DNA from: Natrialba aegyptia DSM 13077 | GTDB taxonomy: Archaea > Halobacteriota > Halobacteria > Halobacteriales > Natrialbaceae | Length of the DNA stretch: 64,000 bases | NCBI RefSeq assembly: GCF_000337535.1 | Contig: NZ_AOIP01000031.1 | Location: forward strand, 1 to 64,000 | Direction: 5' to 3' | Translations under genes and position numbers: made by a program | Shown: piece by piece, positions 8,835 to 17,357 of the stretch | Position numbering within the stretch: the first letter of the stretch is position 1 | Layout: each line of letters begins with the position of its first letter | Notes under the pieces: model-generated | What the model was told of the DNA's origin: nothing | Database searches by the model: none | Seen by the model: the letters and a program-made list of their open reading frames with translations, nothing else

Positions 8835-9362
8835 GTGGAGTGTCACATCTACTACGAGGGCGACGACGACCCGGAGAAGTGCACCGCCCGCCGCCTCGAG
8901 CAGTTCGACGAGGCGACGCTTCACCGCACGATGGGGCAGGTTCCCTACGGCGTCGTCCTCAACCCCCACGCCGACCGGGCACTCTCGCCGGCCGACGCCG
9001 AGGACGGCCTCGGGACACTGGTCGCCCTCGACTGCTCCTGGGAGTCCGCCGAAGCGGCCTCCTTCAAAATGAACGGCGTCCACCGGGCCCTTCCCTTTCT
9101 CGTCGCCGCAAACCCGGTCAACTACGGCCGGCCGTTTCAGCTCACAACTGTCGAGGCACTCGCCGGCGCGTGCTGTATCTTCGGTGACCAAAGCCGGGCC
9201 GAGGACCTTCTCGAACCCTTCCGCTGGGGCGAAACTTTCCTGACGCTCAACGAAGAGCCGCTGCGCCGGTACAGCGAATGTGTGAACTCGAGCGACGTCG
9301 TCGCGGTGCAGGACGATTATCTGGCCGACGACGACCCCTCATCTGGCGAGGAGATGACATAG
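8835..9362 (+). CDS. tsr3: 16S rRNA aminocarboxypropyltransferase Tsr3
   Basis: About 175 residues of the Tsr3 (DUF367) family, which transfers the 3-amino-3-carboxypropyl group of SAM to a hypermodified small-subunit rRNA position. Visible family segments are [38 protein letters not shown], the [17 protein letters not shown] block and [11 protein letters not shown]. The GTG at 8835 is preferred: the AT-rich stretch GCGCTTTTGG about 30 bases upstream fits a leaderless promoter, and upstream in-frame codons run through a tandem repeat. An ATG at 8790 is the alternative. Confidence 0.88.
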   Translation: MECHIYYEGDDDPEKCTARRLEQFDEATLHRTMGQVPYGVVLNPHADRALSPADAEDGLGTLVALDCSWESAEAASFKMNGVHRALPFLVAANPVNYGRPFQLTTVEALAGACCIFGDQSRAEDLLEPFRWGETFLTLNEEPLRRYSECVNSSDVVAVQDDYLADDDPSSGEEMT

Positions 9363-9446
9363 GTCAATGCCTGCTCCATGCGACAGCAGGTACGACGCCA
9401 CGACAGGACCACAGCGGTTATATGCACCACGAGCAAACGGAGCGAC

Positions 9447-9596
9447 ATGCCAAGTTTCGACGCGGCCGAAGATCGGATGCTCCAGAAACTGATCTGCATG
9501 CGCTGTAACGCACGAAACGCACCGGAATCCGACCGCTGCCGCAAGTGCGGCTACAAGAACCTGCGACCGAAGGCCAAGGAACCGCGCGCAGCATAA
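9447..9596 (+). CDS. rpl40e: 50S ribosomal protein L40e
   Basis: A 49-residue basic zinc-ribbon protein, the usual archaeal L40e length. The cysteine pairs C-x2-C ([10 protein letters not shown]) and C-x2-C ([15 protein letters not shown]) form the zinc site. A TATA-like GGTTATATG lies about 27 bases before the ATG, fitting a short-leader transcript. It follows tsr3, so two ribosome-related genes sit together. Confidence 0.95.
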   Translation: MPSFDAAEDRMLQKLICMRCNARNAPESDRCRKCGYKNLRPKAKEPRAA

Positions 9597-9692
9597 TCTG
9601 ACCGTCTCTCTCCGCGTTCTCTCGCACCCGATAGCGTCTCGCTTCAGCTTATGGGTAGCTCAGCCCCATCTTTCTGCTCGATCGTATCGAAG

Positions 9693-9703
9693 AATTTAAT
9701 TTA
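9693..9703 (+). promoter_or_regulatory. TATA box for the leader ORF/channel-like gene
   Basis: AATTTAATTTA is centred about 26 bases before the ATG at 9724. It would place transcription initiation at or beside that ATG and not at the downstream channel-like gene start. Confidence 0.6.
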
Positions 9704-9723
9704 TCTATGACTAACTTGCTACT

Positions 9724-9792
9724 ATGTACACATCACATTTCGTGAGTGTTTGTGGAGAGAAATACCGCAGCCAGGACGGTGATCGCCAATGA
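9724..9792 (+). CDS. 22-residue leaderless ORF overlapping the next gene
   Basis: A short ORF of 22 sense codons beginning MYTSHFVSVCGEKYR and ending in TGA. Its last four bases, ATGA at 9789-9792, overlap the ATG of the membrane protein gene. The TATA box at 9693-9703 places the transcript start at this ATG. It may be a regulatory leader peptide or only a translational entry point for the downstream gene. No homology is known to me. Confidence 0.45.
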   Translation: MYTSHFVSVCGEKYRSQDGDRQ

Positions 9793-10508
9793 CGCCACTG
9801 GTCGTCGACGCGCTCCAAACCGAACTCGAGGCCGTCACTGTCGACGCGTTCGCGTTTCTCATGGCCGCGTTCGTCGCCGCCATCTTCATCGCCGTCGGCG
9901 TCTTCGCTGGACGCAAACTACAGCCGATCGTTCGTCGGTTCGGCCGGCGAATCGAACTCGACGCCCGCGTTCGCGAAACGCCGTTCGGTGAACTCTTTGC
10001 CGACGAGTCAACGGCGGTCTCGAACGCTGCAGGGGAACTTGCCAAGTACTACGTCGTTCTCCTGGCGGCCTTCGCCGCCGCGACGTATCTCGGCCTGTCG
10101 TCCGTGAGCGACTGGATCGAGTTCATCGTCGGCTTCGCGCCGAGGGGGGTCGCCGGCTTTGCCATCCTCGTCGTCGGATTCGTCATTGCCGACCCGATTG
10201 CGACGATCGTCCGCGAGGCGGAGGCGGTTCAGGAGAGCAGAGTTGCGCCCCTCGCTGGCGGTGTGACGAAGGCACTCGTTTGCTTCGTAGCCGCGGTTAT
10301 CGGTCTCGATACGATGGGGTTGAACGTGGCGATCCTCTATACGTTCGGCCAGGCGTTTGCGTTCGCCGCCGCGCTTGGTATCGCCCTGGCGATCGGCATC
10401 GCCTTCGGCTGGGGGGGCAAAGAATACGTCGCTGCCAACGCTGACGACTGGTTTGGCCAGTCTCCGGAATCGCGCGCCGATCCAGCGGCGGTTTCGGACG
10501 ACGACTGA
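9789..10508 (+). CDS. mechanosensitive-channel-like membrane protein
   Basis: A 239-residue protein with four or five hydrophobic helices (about 20-42, 82-105, 115-137, 155-175 and 185-210) and a hydrophilic tail. The last helix leads into GIAFGWGGKEYVA, which resembles the pore-helix/beta entry of small-conductance channel relatives (the conserved TM-helix family), but no full MscS beta domain follows. A non-canonical channel or channel-associated protein is inferred. Its ATG overlaps the stop of the 22-codon ORF by four bases, suggesting translational coupling. Confidence 0.7.
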   Translation: MTPLVVDALQTELEAVTVDAFAFLMAAFVAAIFIAVGVFAGRKLQPIVRRFGRRIELDARVRETPFGELFADESTAVSNAAGELAKYYVVLLAAFAAATYLGLSSVSDWIEFIVGFAPRGVAGFAILVVGFVIADPIATIVREAEAVQESRVAPLAGGVTKALVCFVAAVIGLDTMGLNVAILYTFGQAFAFAAALGIALAIGIAFGWGGKEYVAANADDWFGQSPESRADPAAVSDDD

Positions 10509-10604
10509 CGACTGACCGTCGATTTTCCCGCTATCGAGGGATGCTCGTCCCGCAAAACGCGTGCGACGAGCGGTGTGGAGTGCCAGCGGTAGGTACTGCC
10601 AGCG

Positions 10605-11216
10605 TCACTCGTCCGGATACTTCGGCTCGCGTTTCTCCGCTCGGTCGAGTGCCGTCTCGACGACATCGCGAACGTCACCCTGGAAGACGTCGCCGTGGCC
10701 CGCGTACATGTACTCGACGCCATCCGGTAGTCGATCGAGGAGTCGGTCGATGCTCTCGATGAGTTGTTCGCGGGACTGTCCCGCCATGTCGGTGCGCCCG
10801 AAACTTCCGTAGTCGAACGCGCCGTCGTCGTGGACGACCACGTCGCCCGAGAACAGCGCCGTCTCCGAGACGAACGACACGTGGTCGTCGGCGTGACCCG
10901 GCGTGTAGACGACGGTGAACTCGTCGTCGCCGATCTGGACGGTCTCCCCGTCATCAATCGAGTAATCCCGTTCGGGATGGTGATCGTAGGCGTACACCTC
11001 GGGGTCGAAGGCATCGCAGACGGCCTCGAGTTCACCGACGTGGTCGCCGTGCTGATGGGTCATCACGACAGTATCGACATCGTCCGTGTACGTGCGAATC
11101 TCGTCGACGACGCCGTCCCAGGCACCTGCATCGACGAGCGTCGTTCGGTCGCCGACGACGAGGAACGCGTTACACGTGAACGTTTCTGCGGCTTCCGTAA
11201 CGTGGTGGACCTCCAT
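10605..11216 (-). CDS. MBL-fold metallohydrolase
   Basis: A 203-residue metallo-beta-lactamase fold hydrolase of the small glyoxalase II-like type. Metal motifs are THQHGDHVGE, the TPGHADDHVSF His, the Asp in LFSGDVVV and the late His in YAGHGDVF. The substrate is unknown. The start MEVHHVTEAAETF is preferred, because an AT-rich ATTTT lies about 30 bases upstream; a start nine residues earlier (11243) is possible. Transcribed alone on the minus strand. Confidence 0.87.
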   Translation of the reverse strand: MEVHHVTEAAETFTCNAFLVVGDRTTLVDAGAWDGVVDEIRTYTDDVDTVVMTHQHGDHVGELEAVCDAFDPEVYAYDHHPERDYSIDDGETVQIGDDEFTVVYTPGHADDHVSFVSETALFSGDVVVHDDGAFDYGSFGRTDMAGQSREQLIESIDRLLDRLPDGVEYMYAGHGDVFQGDVRDVVETALDRAEKREPKYPDE

Positions 11217-11395
11217 GTGTGCCCAGTCGAGACCCGGCATCAAAATCGTGCCGTCCGCGGTCGCCTGTCGTCTTCCCGCTGAAATGGCTTATTCGCCGTT
11301 CCTCCCGGTATACCCCTCGATATCCGAGAATTCATAAACGAATATAAACGTGTACCCCCGGAACTTTTGAACCGGTAGGTCCAAGTAGATACTGT

Positions 11396-11578
11396 ATGGG
11401 ATTCGGGAGCTACGACGAATCCGAGCAACAGGAAGTTGATGCTGATTTTGACGACGATGACGCTGTCAAATCCGGAGAGAACAGCCACGACGGAACGATC
11501 GAGTTCGAAAACGGCGCGTCCAGCGACGAACTCCTCGACCGCCTCAAGGAGATCAAAGACGAGGACGACGACGGCTAA
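11396..11578 (+). CDS. DUF5786-type acidic small protein
   Basis: A 60-residue, very acidic haloarchaeal protein (MGFGSYDESEQQEVDADFDDDD... ending LKEIKDEDDDG). The MGFGSYDESEQ opening followed by an Asp run and a short C-terminal helix is what I recall of the haloarchaea-specific DUF5786 family. Function is unknown. The 20-base gap to the DUF99 gene suggests co-transcription. Confidence 0.75.
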   Translation: MGFGSYDESEQQEVDADFDDDDAVKSGENSHDGTIEFENGASSDELLDRLKEIKDEDDDG

Positions 11579-11605
11579 CGCCGAACTCGATTTCAGCCAG
11601 TGCCG

Positions 11606-12202
11606 ATGAAACCCGGGGGACGAGCACTGGGAATCGCCGAGTCGTATCGCAGGGACCACAGTCACGATTCGACGAGCGACCGCGATCGAAGTACGCTCGC
11701 AGGTGCCGTCGTTCGGGCCGACTGCGTCGTCGACGGGCTGGCCTACGAGCACTGTCGCGTCGGCGGAACCGATGCAACCGATAGCGTCGGCTCGCTCCTC
11801 GAGACGGTGGCTCGGCCCGACGTGCAATACGTCCTGCTCGGTGCCATCGCCCCGGCCTGGTACAATTTTTTCGACCTCGAACGGATTCACGAGGCCGCGG
11901 CTCGTCCAGTGATCGCCGTCACGTTCGAGTCGAGTTCAGGACTCGAATCGGGGCTTCGCGACGCGTTTTCGGGTCCCGAACTCCGGCAGCGACTCGCGGT
12001 CTATCGGCGGTTGCCGACGCGAACCGAACTGACGGTCAACGATGAGACGGTCTACGCGCGGTATCTGGGATGCGATCGCGCCGAGGCCGTCTCCGTTCTT
12101 CGTGCGTTTACGCCGGACGGCGGGCGTCCGGAGCCGCTTCGCGTCGCGCGGCTTGCGGCACGGGCAGGCGATTCGTACGTCGATGCGGTCGGGGCCGAGT
12201 AA
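11606..12202 (+). CDS. DUF99 family protein
   Basis: A 198-residue protein of the archaeal DUF99 family. Visible segments are KPGGRALGIAESYR at the N-terminus, LAGAVVRADCVVDGLAYEHCRVGGTDAT and LLGAIAPAWYNFFDLERI, with RPVIAVTFE following. Some DUF99 relatives are described as deoxyuridine-directed endonucleases (endonuclease V-like fold). That activity is a family-level inference, though the neighbouring uracil-DNA glycosylase makes a repair role attractive. An in-frame GTG two codons upstream is the alternative start. Confidence 0.85.
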   Translation: MKPGGRALGIAESYRRDHSHDSTSDRDRSTLAGAVVRADCVVDGLAYEHCRVGGTDATDSVGSLLETVARPDVQYVLLGAIAPAWYNFFDLERIHEAAARPVIAVTFESSSGLESGLRDAFSGPELRQRLAVYRRLPTRTELTVNDETVYARYLGCDRAEAVSVLRAFTPDGGRPEPLRVARLAARAGDSYVDAVGAE

Positions 12203-12214
12203 GTGCACAGGAGT

Positions 12215-12299
12215 GATACGGACTGCTGTCAGTCATTTCCGGCGCAACCGCAGGACGGGCGCGGTTGCGCCGATAAATCGTTACAGCAGACCGTATGAG
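12215..12299. repeat. palindromic intergenic element, copy A
   Basis: An ~85-base composite inverted repeat. Outer arms begin GATACGGACTGCTGT and end ACAGCAGACCGTATG (one mismatch). The inner stem is GGCGCAACCGC / GCGGTTGCGCC around the loop AGGACGGG. It lies between the DUF99 and uracil-DNA glycosylase genes. A second copy is at 20887-20971. The short length and lack of coding potential suggest a MITE-like or REP-like element. Confidence 0.85.
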
Positions 12300-12454
12300 T
12301 CACCGCGAGTCGTCGCGAGTGCGCACAGGCCGGAGAGACCGGGGAGCTGTGGCGAGATTCATCGGCTGACATGACCACGGTGAGCGAGCGTTCGGCTACC
12401 GAGGCAGCAGCTGCGACCCGAAAGACGTAGTAGGTGGCCCGCGGACCCACACCC

Positions 12455-13051
12455 ATGGGAGAGATGGAGGACTTCTGTGTCACCGAGTGTACGCGCTGTC
12501 CAGCACTCGTCGACTCACGCAGCCAAATCGTCAACGGCACCGGCCCCGAGGATGCCGACATCCTGTTCGTCGGCGAGGGCCCCGGTGCACAGGAGGACAG
12601 CCAGGGCGAACCGTTCGTCGGCCGCAGCGGCTCCGTCCTCGACGACCAGCTCCGAATCGTCGGCCTCGATCGCGACTCGGTTCGCATCACGAACTGCGTT
12701 CGCTGTCGCCCGCCTGAGAACCGCGATCCCAATACGGATGAACTCGAGAACTGTCGAGGCTACCTCGAGCAAGAAATCGACCTGCTCGACCCAGACGTAA
12801 TCGTCACGCTCGGGAAGGTCCCAAGCGAACACCTGCTCGACCGCTCGGTTGCCGTCACGAAAGAGGCCGGCTCCGTCGAGGAGATTCGTCTCGGCGGCGC
12901 GCCCCGCCGGCTGCTGATCTGCGTCCATCCGGCGGCGACGCTGTACGATCGGAGCCAGGAGGAGACGTTCGAATCGGCGCTCGAACGCGCTGCCGACCTC
13001 GCCGGTGTCGACGGCAGCGCCGGTGGACAGACGCGACTCGACGGCTTCTAA
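12455..13051 (+). CDS. family 4 uracil-DNA glycosylase (4Fe-4S)
   Basis: A 198-residue type-4 uracil-DNA glycosylase, which removes uracil from DNA to begin base-excision repair. Motif A is GEGPGAQEDSQGEPFVGRSG, and the later His segment CVHPAATL matches the family motif. Four cysteines (CTRCPAL near the start and NCVRCRPPENR in the middle) are the expected 4Fe-4S ligands. The ATG at 12455 is chosen; a GTG at 12434 and an ATG at 12464 are alternatives. It is separated from the DUF99 gene by the palindromic element. Confidence 0.93.
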   Translation: MGEMEDFCVTECTRCPALVDSRSQIVNGTGPEDADILFVGEGPGAQEDSQGEPFVGRSGSVLDDQLRIVGLDRDSVRITNCVRCRPPENRDPNTDELENCRGYLEQEIDLLDPDVIVTLGKVPSEHLLDRSVAVTKEAGSVEEIRLGGAPRRLLICVHPAATLYDRSQEETFESALERAADLAGVDGSAGGQTRLDGF

Positions 13052-13056
13052 CGGCT

Positions 13057-13434
13057 CTAGACCTCGTCCCGATCCGTAAACGTATACCGCCGGGCGATTT
13101 GCCCCTCCTCGAGTTCGTGAACGTCGGCGAAGTCGAACTCGACGCGCTCGCCGTCCTGCACGCCGGAGAACGTACCCCGAACCGCTGCAGTGGTCCCGTC
13201 GACGAGGACGTCGTGGATTTCGTGGTTGCCGTCTTCGAGGGGGCGGCCGGTCAGATAGAACTCGCGGAGTTCCTCTCGACCGCTGATCGAACCCTGTCCG
13301 GGGCGTTCGTATCGAACGTCGTCGGTGAAGAGCGAGACGAGTTCGTCGTAGCGTTCGGCGTCGACGGCGTCGTAGTAGTCGCGGACGACGGCTTCCGGGT
13401 CTGCGTCGGCGGCATCAGTGTCGGTATCTGCCAT
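13057..13434 (-). CDS. NTF2/SnoaL-like fold protein
   Basis: A 125-residue SnoaL/NTF2-like protein. After an acidic Asp/Ala N-terminus comes the typical helix AVVRDYYDAVDAERYDELVSLFTDDVRYERPG and a sheet ending in ARRYTFTDRDEV. It is a paralog of the gene at 5134-5481. The ligand or reaction is unknown. Convergent with the uracil-DNA glycosylase, with five bases between stops. Confidence 0.78.
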   Translation of the reverse strand: MADTDTDAADADPEAVVRDYYDAVDAERYDELVSLFTDDVRYERPGQGSISGREELREFYLTGRPLEDGNHEIHDVLVDGTTAAVRGTFSGVQDGERVEFDFADVHELEEGQIARRYTFTDRDEV

Positions 13435-13583
13435 ACGGGAGCATCGTTGTCGGGAAGCCTAATGGCTGTGTTTTTCCGGAGTTGCGGGGGAAGAGTTGCG
13501 AGTTGTGAGCCGGGGGCCACGAATTGTGAGTCGAACATTGCACGAATGGCAATGCACTTCAACACGCCCCTCCGAGTTCAGGT

Positions 13584-14270
13584 ATGAGCACCCTTGCTGC
13601 TGACACCGAGCAGTCCCTGGCCTCCGTCGTCGTCGTCGACTACGGACTGGGGAATCTGCGAAGCGTCACGCGCGGGTTAGAACGGGCGGGTGCCGACGTC
13701 GAGATCACCGACGATCCGGACGCGTTCGAAGACGCTGACGGCGTCGTGTTGCCCGGCGTCGGCGCGTTCCGCGAGGGCGTCGAGAACGCCGCCCCGATCC
13801 GTGAGGACCTCCTCGCGGTCGCCGAGCGCGGTCAGCCGCTGTTCGGCATCTGCCTCGGCATGCAGATGCTCCTGACCGCGAGCGAGGAGGGCGCAACCGA
13901 CGGCGAGGCCGCCGTCGAAGGACTCGACCTCATCCCCGGAACCAACGTCCGATTCGACGACGGACAGAAAGTCCCGCACATGGGCTGGAACGAACTCGAC
14001 GTCGAGCGCGATCACCCGCTCGTCGAGGGTATCGACGGGGAGTACGCCTATTTCGTCCACTCCTACTACGCGGTGCCGGACGACGAGTTCAGCGCGCTCG
14101 CGAGCACCGACTACGAACGCGAGTTCCCGTCGATCGTTGCCAACGAGGCGGGCAACGTCTTCGGGACGCAGTTCCACCCCGAGAAGAGCGGCGAGACGGG
14201 GTTACAGATTCTACGGAATTTCGTGGAGATTTGCGCTGACGCCGACACCGACACCGATACCGACTCGTAG
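13584..14270 (+). CDS. hisH: imidazole glycerol phosphate synthase subunit HisH
   Basis: A 228-residue class I glutamine amidotransferase that delivers ammonia to HisF in histidine synthesis. It shows VVVDYGLGNLRSVTRGLE, the nucleophile elbow GICLGMQMLL (Cys), the GWNELD segment, FVHSYYA, and the His/Glu pair in GTQFHPEKSGETG. The C-terminus carries a non-conserved repeat DADTDTDTDS. No other his gene is adjacent, so histidine genes are scattered, as is usual in haloarchaea. Confidence 0.96.
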   Translation: MSTLAADTEQSLASVVVVDYGLGNLRSVTRGLERAGADVEITDDPDAFEDADGVVLPGVGAFREGVENAAPIREDLLAVAERGQPLFGICLGMQMLLTASEEGATDGEAAVEGLDLIPGTNVRFDDGQKVPHMGWNELDVERDHPLVEGIDGEYAYFVHSYYAVPDDEFSALASTDYEREFPSIVANEAGNVFGTQFHPEKSGETGLQILRNFVEICADADTDTDTDS

Positions 14271-14338
14271 GAACATTCACCAGCGCGGCTGTTTTCGCTC
14301 GGAGGGAATCCTAGGACAGGAGCGACTCGAAGCGATCG

Positions 14339-14925
14339 ATCGGGGTCTCACCGCGACTCCTGCTGCACTCGAGCTCCGTGCCGCTCGAACGCCGCCACCA
14401 CCTGCGGCGTATCGCACGCCCCGAGCATATCGACCGCGGTGAGCTGTGGCTGAAACGGCGGCAGCCGGCTGGTGGCCATCTCGGCGAAACTCGGGCCCAA
14501 ATCGCGCGTCACGACCCGGTCGACACCGTCTCCGTCGGCGCCTTGGCGGCGTCGTGGTGGCCACAGAGAAAGAGCACCGCCGGATGCGGCCCGTCGCTGG
14601 CCGGAACGTAGCAGTTCGCCGTGACGTGGAAATTCGGTCGGCTCTCGAACACGACCGACTCGATGCGGTAGCCGTCCCGTCGGACGAGTTCAGTCGTCCG
14701 GACCGTCGGCTCGGTGACGCGGTCGGGAAGGCCGCCGAGACGCGACCGAAACAGCGTTCGCAGCCGGTCGCGCCGGTCTTCGAACGCAGCGCGGGAGTCG
14801 ACCGTTTCTCGGCGCGCTCGGCTTCGAAATGTACGGCTGCTCGCGTGGAGACGTATCGCGGGAGTTGGTCGGCAACGTCGACGTACCCGTCCACGGCGGG
14901 TCCAAATCCGTCCATGGGCCCGCAA
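14339..14925 (-). pseudogene. frameshifted, 3'-rearranged acetylxylan esterase/abhydrolase remnant
   Basis: Parts of a hydrolase lie in different minus-strand frames. The N-terminus (MDGFGPAVDGYVDVADQLPR, then AVHFEAERAEKRS) is in one frame. From about 14810 downward the sequence continues in another as SRAAFEDRRDRLRTLF, DGYRIESVVFESRP and AVLFLCGHHDAAK, the start of an acetylxylan esterase/dienelactone-hydrolase-like fold. It then stops near 14509, before any catalytic Ser-Asp-His. A third frame downstream reads RVVTRDLGPSFAEMATSRLP, then QPQLTAVDMLGACDTPQVV, and ends at a TGA; this looks like the C-terminus of a different, unrecognised protein. The locus appears to be a decayed fusion of two gene pieces. 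Confidence 0.65.
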
Positions 14926-15036
14926 TTATATGACAGCGGTGATAATTGTTCGGTGAGCGGTCCCGGCGACAGGCGATGGCGGCGCGCTCACGATGGCTGA
15001 TCGCTTTTGTTTCTCACGCGCGTACGACACGACAAC

Positions 15037-15624
15037 ATGAGTCGGCTCCAGCGCCAGGTTAGCCTCGTGCTCGGACTCGTCCTGTTCGTCGTCTTCGGTG
15101 TCACCATCATCGGCGATCTGCTTGCGATCGAGCGGGGCATCATGCCGCTGCCTGAACTCGGAACTGGGCCCGGAACCGGACCTGGACCCGGCGTCGATGA
15201 GAGGGCCGATAGACCGATCCATCCCGAGGGCGCGCCACTCGCGCCGCTGTCAGTCGTCGGAGCCGTACTGGTCCTCCTCGGGACGAGTTCACTGTTCGTT
15301 GCCGGATGGCGCGAATCGGTACGGCTCGCGGGCAGAGAGATCGGCTGGTGGCAGTGGATGAACGTCGGATTCTGTCTGCTGGCGCTCGGCTGGATCGGGC
15401 CGTTGCTTTCGACGGTTCAACCGGCGATGATGTCCGGGCTCGTGGCCCTTGCCGTCGCCGTTGCGACGCTGGTGTTTGGAGCCGTTCGACTCACTCGAGA
15501 GCCGCCAGTGGAAATGGCTGACGGCGACCCGTTTCCGGTCGAAACGGCGACGACGGTCATCGTCAGCGGTGTGCTGGTGATCTTCTCGGTTCTGTACGTC
15601 CAGCTCTTTTTCGGTCTCCACTGA
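15037..15624 (+). CDS. four-helix membrane protein
   Basis: A 195-residue hypothetical membrane protein with helices at about 8-30, 72-92, 107-150 (two closely spaced) and 168-192. A Pro/Gly/Thr-rich extracytoplasmic-looking loop (TGPGTGPGPG) lies between helices 1 and 2. CTTTTG about 30 bases before the ATG suggests a leaderless promoter and supports this start over 15007. The family is not recognised. Confidence 0.65.
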   Translation: MSRLQRQVSLVLGLVLFVVFGVTIIGDLLAIERGIMPLPELGTGPGTGPGPGVDERADRPIHPEGAPLAPLSVVGAVLVLLGTSSLFVAGWRESVRLAGREIGWWQWMNVGFCLLALGWIGPLLSTVQPAMMSGLVALAVAVATLVFGAVRLTREPPVEMADGDPFPVETATTVIVSGVLVIFSVLYVQLFFGLH

Positions 15625-15722
15625 CGCTGCGCCGCGGAAAATTAACCTCCTCCGCCCCAGCCCGCTCCTCACGCGTTCACAGTCACGGTCGCAGACAGCG
15701 GACCGCGACAGTCACGGCACAG

Positions 15723-16079
15723 TCACAGTAGCTCTCGAACGTCCGAATACCACATATCGTGGTAGTCGACGTGACCCACCCGGCGAGCGATCGCAACCGC
15801 GAGAACGTGCCAGCAGAGGTCGGTCGGGTCGTCGGCATCGAGATTGAACTCGCTATCCTTGCAGGTACAGCCGCCGTCCTCGACGATGTACTCGTCGTCG
15901 TAGCCGACGACGATCGTAAAGTCGCGGTAGGTCTTGACCCGGTTCTCGCCGACGGCCTCGATCGCCCGGACGCCGCGATCACCGTGGAGACGCGAAATCT
16001 GATCGACGAGTTCGGGCGTCAACTCGCTGGTTTCCTCGAGTCGGGCCTGCCAGCGCTCGACGGGCGTCGCATCCGGCAC
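15723..16079 (-). CDS. SWIM zinc-finger-like protein
   Basis: A 118-residue haloarchaeal protein with a SWIM-type pattern: C71-x-C73 (GGCTCKDSEFN), then C89-x-H91 (LCWHVLAVAIARR). The N-terminal half is helical, with a beta pair TYRDFTIVVGYDDEYIV before the finger. SWIM domains bind DNA or protein; here the domain is nearly the whole protein. It is divergent from trm1, with about 107 bases between starts. Confidence 0.8.
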   Translation of the reverse strand: MPDATPVERWQARLEETSELTPELVDQISRLHGDRGVRAIEAVGENRVKTYRDFTIVVGYDDEYIVEDGGCTCKDSEFNLDADDPTDLCWHVLAVAIARRVGHVDYHDMWYSDVRELL

Positions 16080-16186
16080 AGTCGTGACTGTGTCCCGGAC
16101 TGTAAAGTCGGTTTGGTTGTCCGCGCGCCACGGACACCGGCAGGCCAGACCACGTCGCTTTTCGTCCGCTACCGACGAGAACCACT

Positions 16187-17308
16187 ATGCGCGTCACCGA
16201 GGGTGAACTCGAACTCGAGGTCCCCGGAGAGCAGACGGACGGTATCGAGGAGTCGGTGTTCTACAACCCGCGCCAAGAACTGAATCGAGATCTGACGATC
16301 GCGACGCTGCGAGCCTACCGCGAGCGGGAGGACCGCGCAGAAACCTATCTCGACGCGATGACCGCCAGCGGAATCCGGGGCGTTCGAGCCGCCGCAGACG
16401 GCTGGGACGCGACCTGCTGTGACGTCAACGAAGACGCGGTCGAACTCGCACGGGCGAATCTCGCTCGCAACGACTGCGAGTCACGAGCGACCGTCGAACA
16501 CCGCAACGTCAACGCCCTCATGCACGAGCAGGTCTTCGACGTGATCGACCTCGACCCCTACGGAACGCCGATGCCCTTCGCCGACGCCGCGTTCGCGAAC
16601 TGCCGCGACCTGGTCTGTATCACCGCGACCGACACCGCCCCGCTGTGTGGCGCACACTTCAACAGCGGCGTTCGCTCGTACTCCGCAGTACCGCGAAACA
16701 CCGACTACCACGCCGAGATGGGCGTCCGCATCCTCCTCTCCGCGCTCGCTCGCAGTGCCGCCCGCTTCGACGTCGGCGTCGAACCCATCCTCACCCACGC
16801 GACCAGCCACTACGTCCGCACCTACCTCGAACTCGAGCACAAGGCCACCGCCGCCGACGCCGCGATCGACACCCTCGGTCATATCTCCCACTGCGAGGAC
16901 TGCCTCTACCGCGAACACGAGTTCGGGCTGCACGCCGATCCGATCGAGGAGTGCCCCCACTGCGGCGGGAATCGCATGCTCACCGCGGGGCCCGTCTGGC
17001 TCGGCTCGATCCGCGACGCCGCGTTCGTCGCCGCGGTTCGCGACGAAATTCCCGACGCGTTCGGCACGGCGGAGAAGGCGCGGGACTTGTGCACGACGCT
17101 CGAAACCGAACTCGACGAGCCGACCCACTACGACCAGCACAAACTCTGTCGCAACTGGGGCCTGCCCGCGAACGCGATGGACGAGTTCCTGGCCGACCTG
17201 CGGGACGCGGGCTATGCCGCCTCCCGGGCCCACTACGGCGGCACGACGTTCAAGACGGACGCGAGCGTCGGGGAGATCCGCGAGGCGACGGCGGCGAGCC
17301 TCGAGTGA
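16187..17308 (+). CDS. trm1: tRNA (guanine26-N2)-dimethyltransferase Trm1
   Basis: A 373-residue SAM-dependent enzyme that dimethylates G26 of tRNA. Landmarks are [18 protein letters not shown] near the N-terminus, [16 protein letters not shown] (SAM loop), the catalytic motif [19 protein letters not shown], and a zinc-ribbon insert [12 protein letters not shown]...ECPHCGG. The C-terminal RNA-binding region ends [14 protein letters not shown]. Length is normal for archaeal Trm1. Confidence 0.96.
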   Translation: MRVTEGELELEVPGEQTDGIEESVFYNPRQELNRDLTIATLRAYREREDRAETYLDAMTASGIRGVRAAADGWDATCCDVNEDAVELARANLARNDCESRATVEHRNVNALMHEQVFDVIDLDPYGTPMPFADAAFANCRDLVCITATDTAPLCGAHFNSGVRSYSAVPRNTDYHAEMGVRILLSALARSAARFDVGVEPILTHATSHYVRTYLELEHKATAADAAIDTLGHISHCEDCLYREHEFGLHADPIEECPHCGGNRMLTAGPVWLGSIRDAAFVAAVRDEIPDAFGTAEKARDLCTTLETELDEPTHYDQHKLCRNWGLPANAMDEFLADLRDAGYAASRAHYGGTTFKTDASVGEIREATAASLE

Positions 17309-17357
17309 CGGCCTGACGCCCCACCCGTATTTGGTCGCTCCCCGCGTCTAGACGCAC

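Noticed and set aside
12215-12299. Palindromic element as a tRNA or structured RNA gene
   Set aside because: It is a simple nested inverted repeat occurring twice in opposite orientation, without tRNA features or a promoter.
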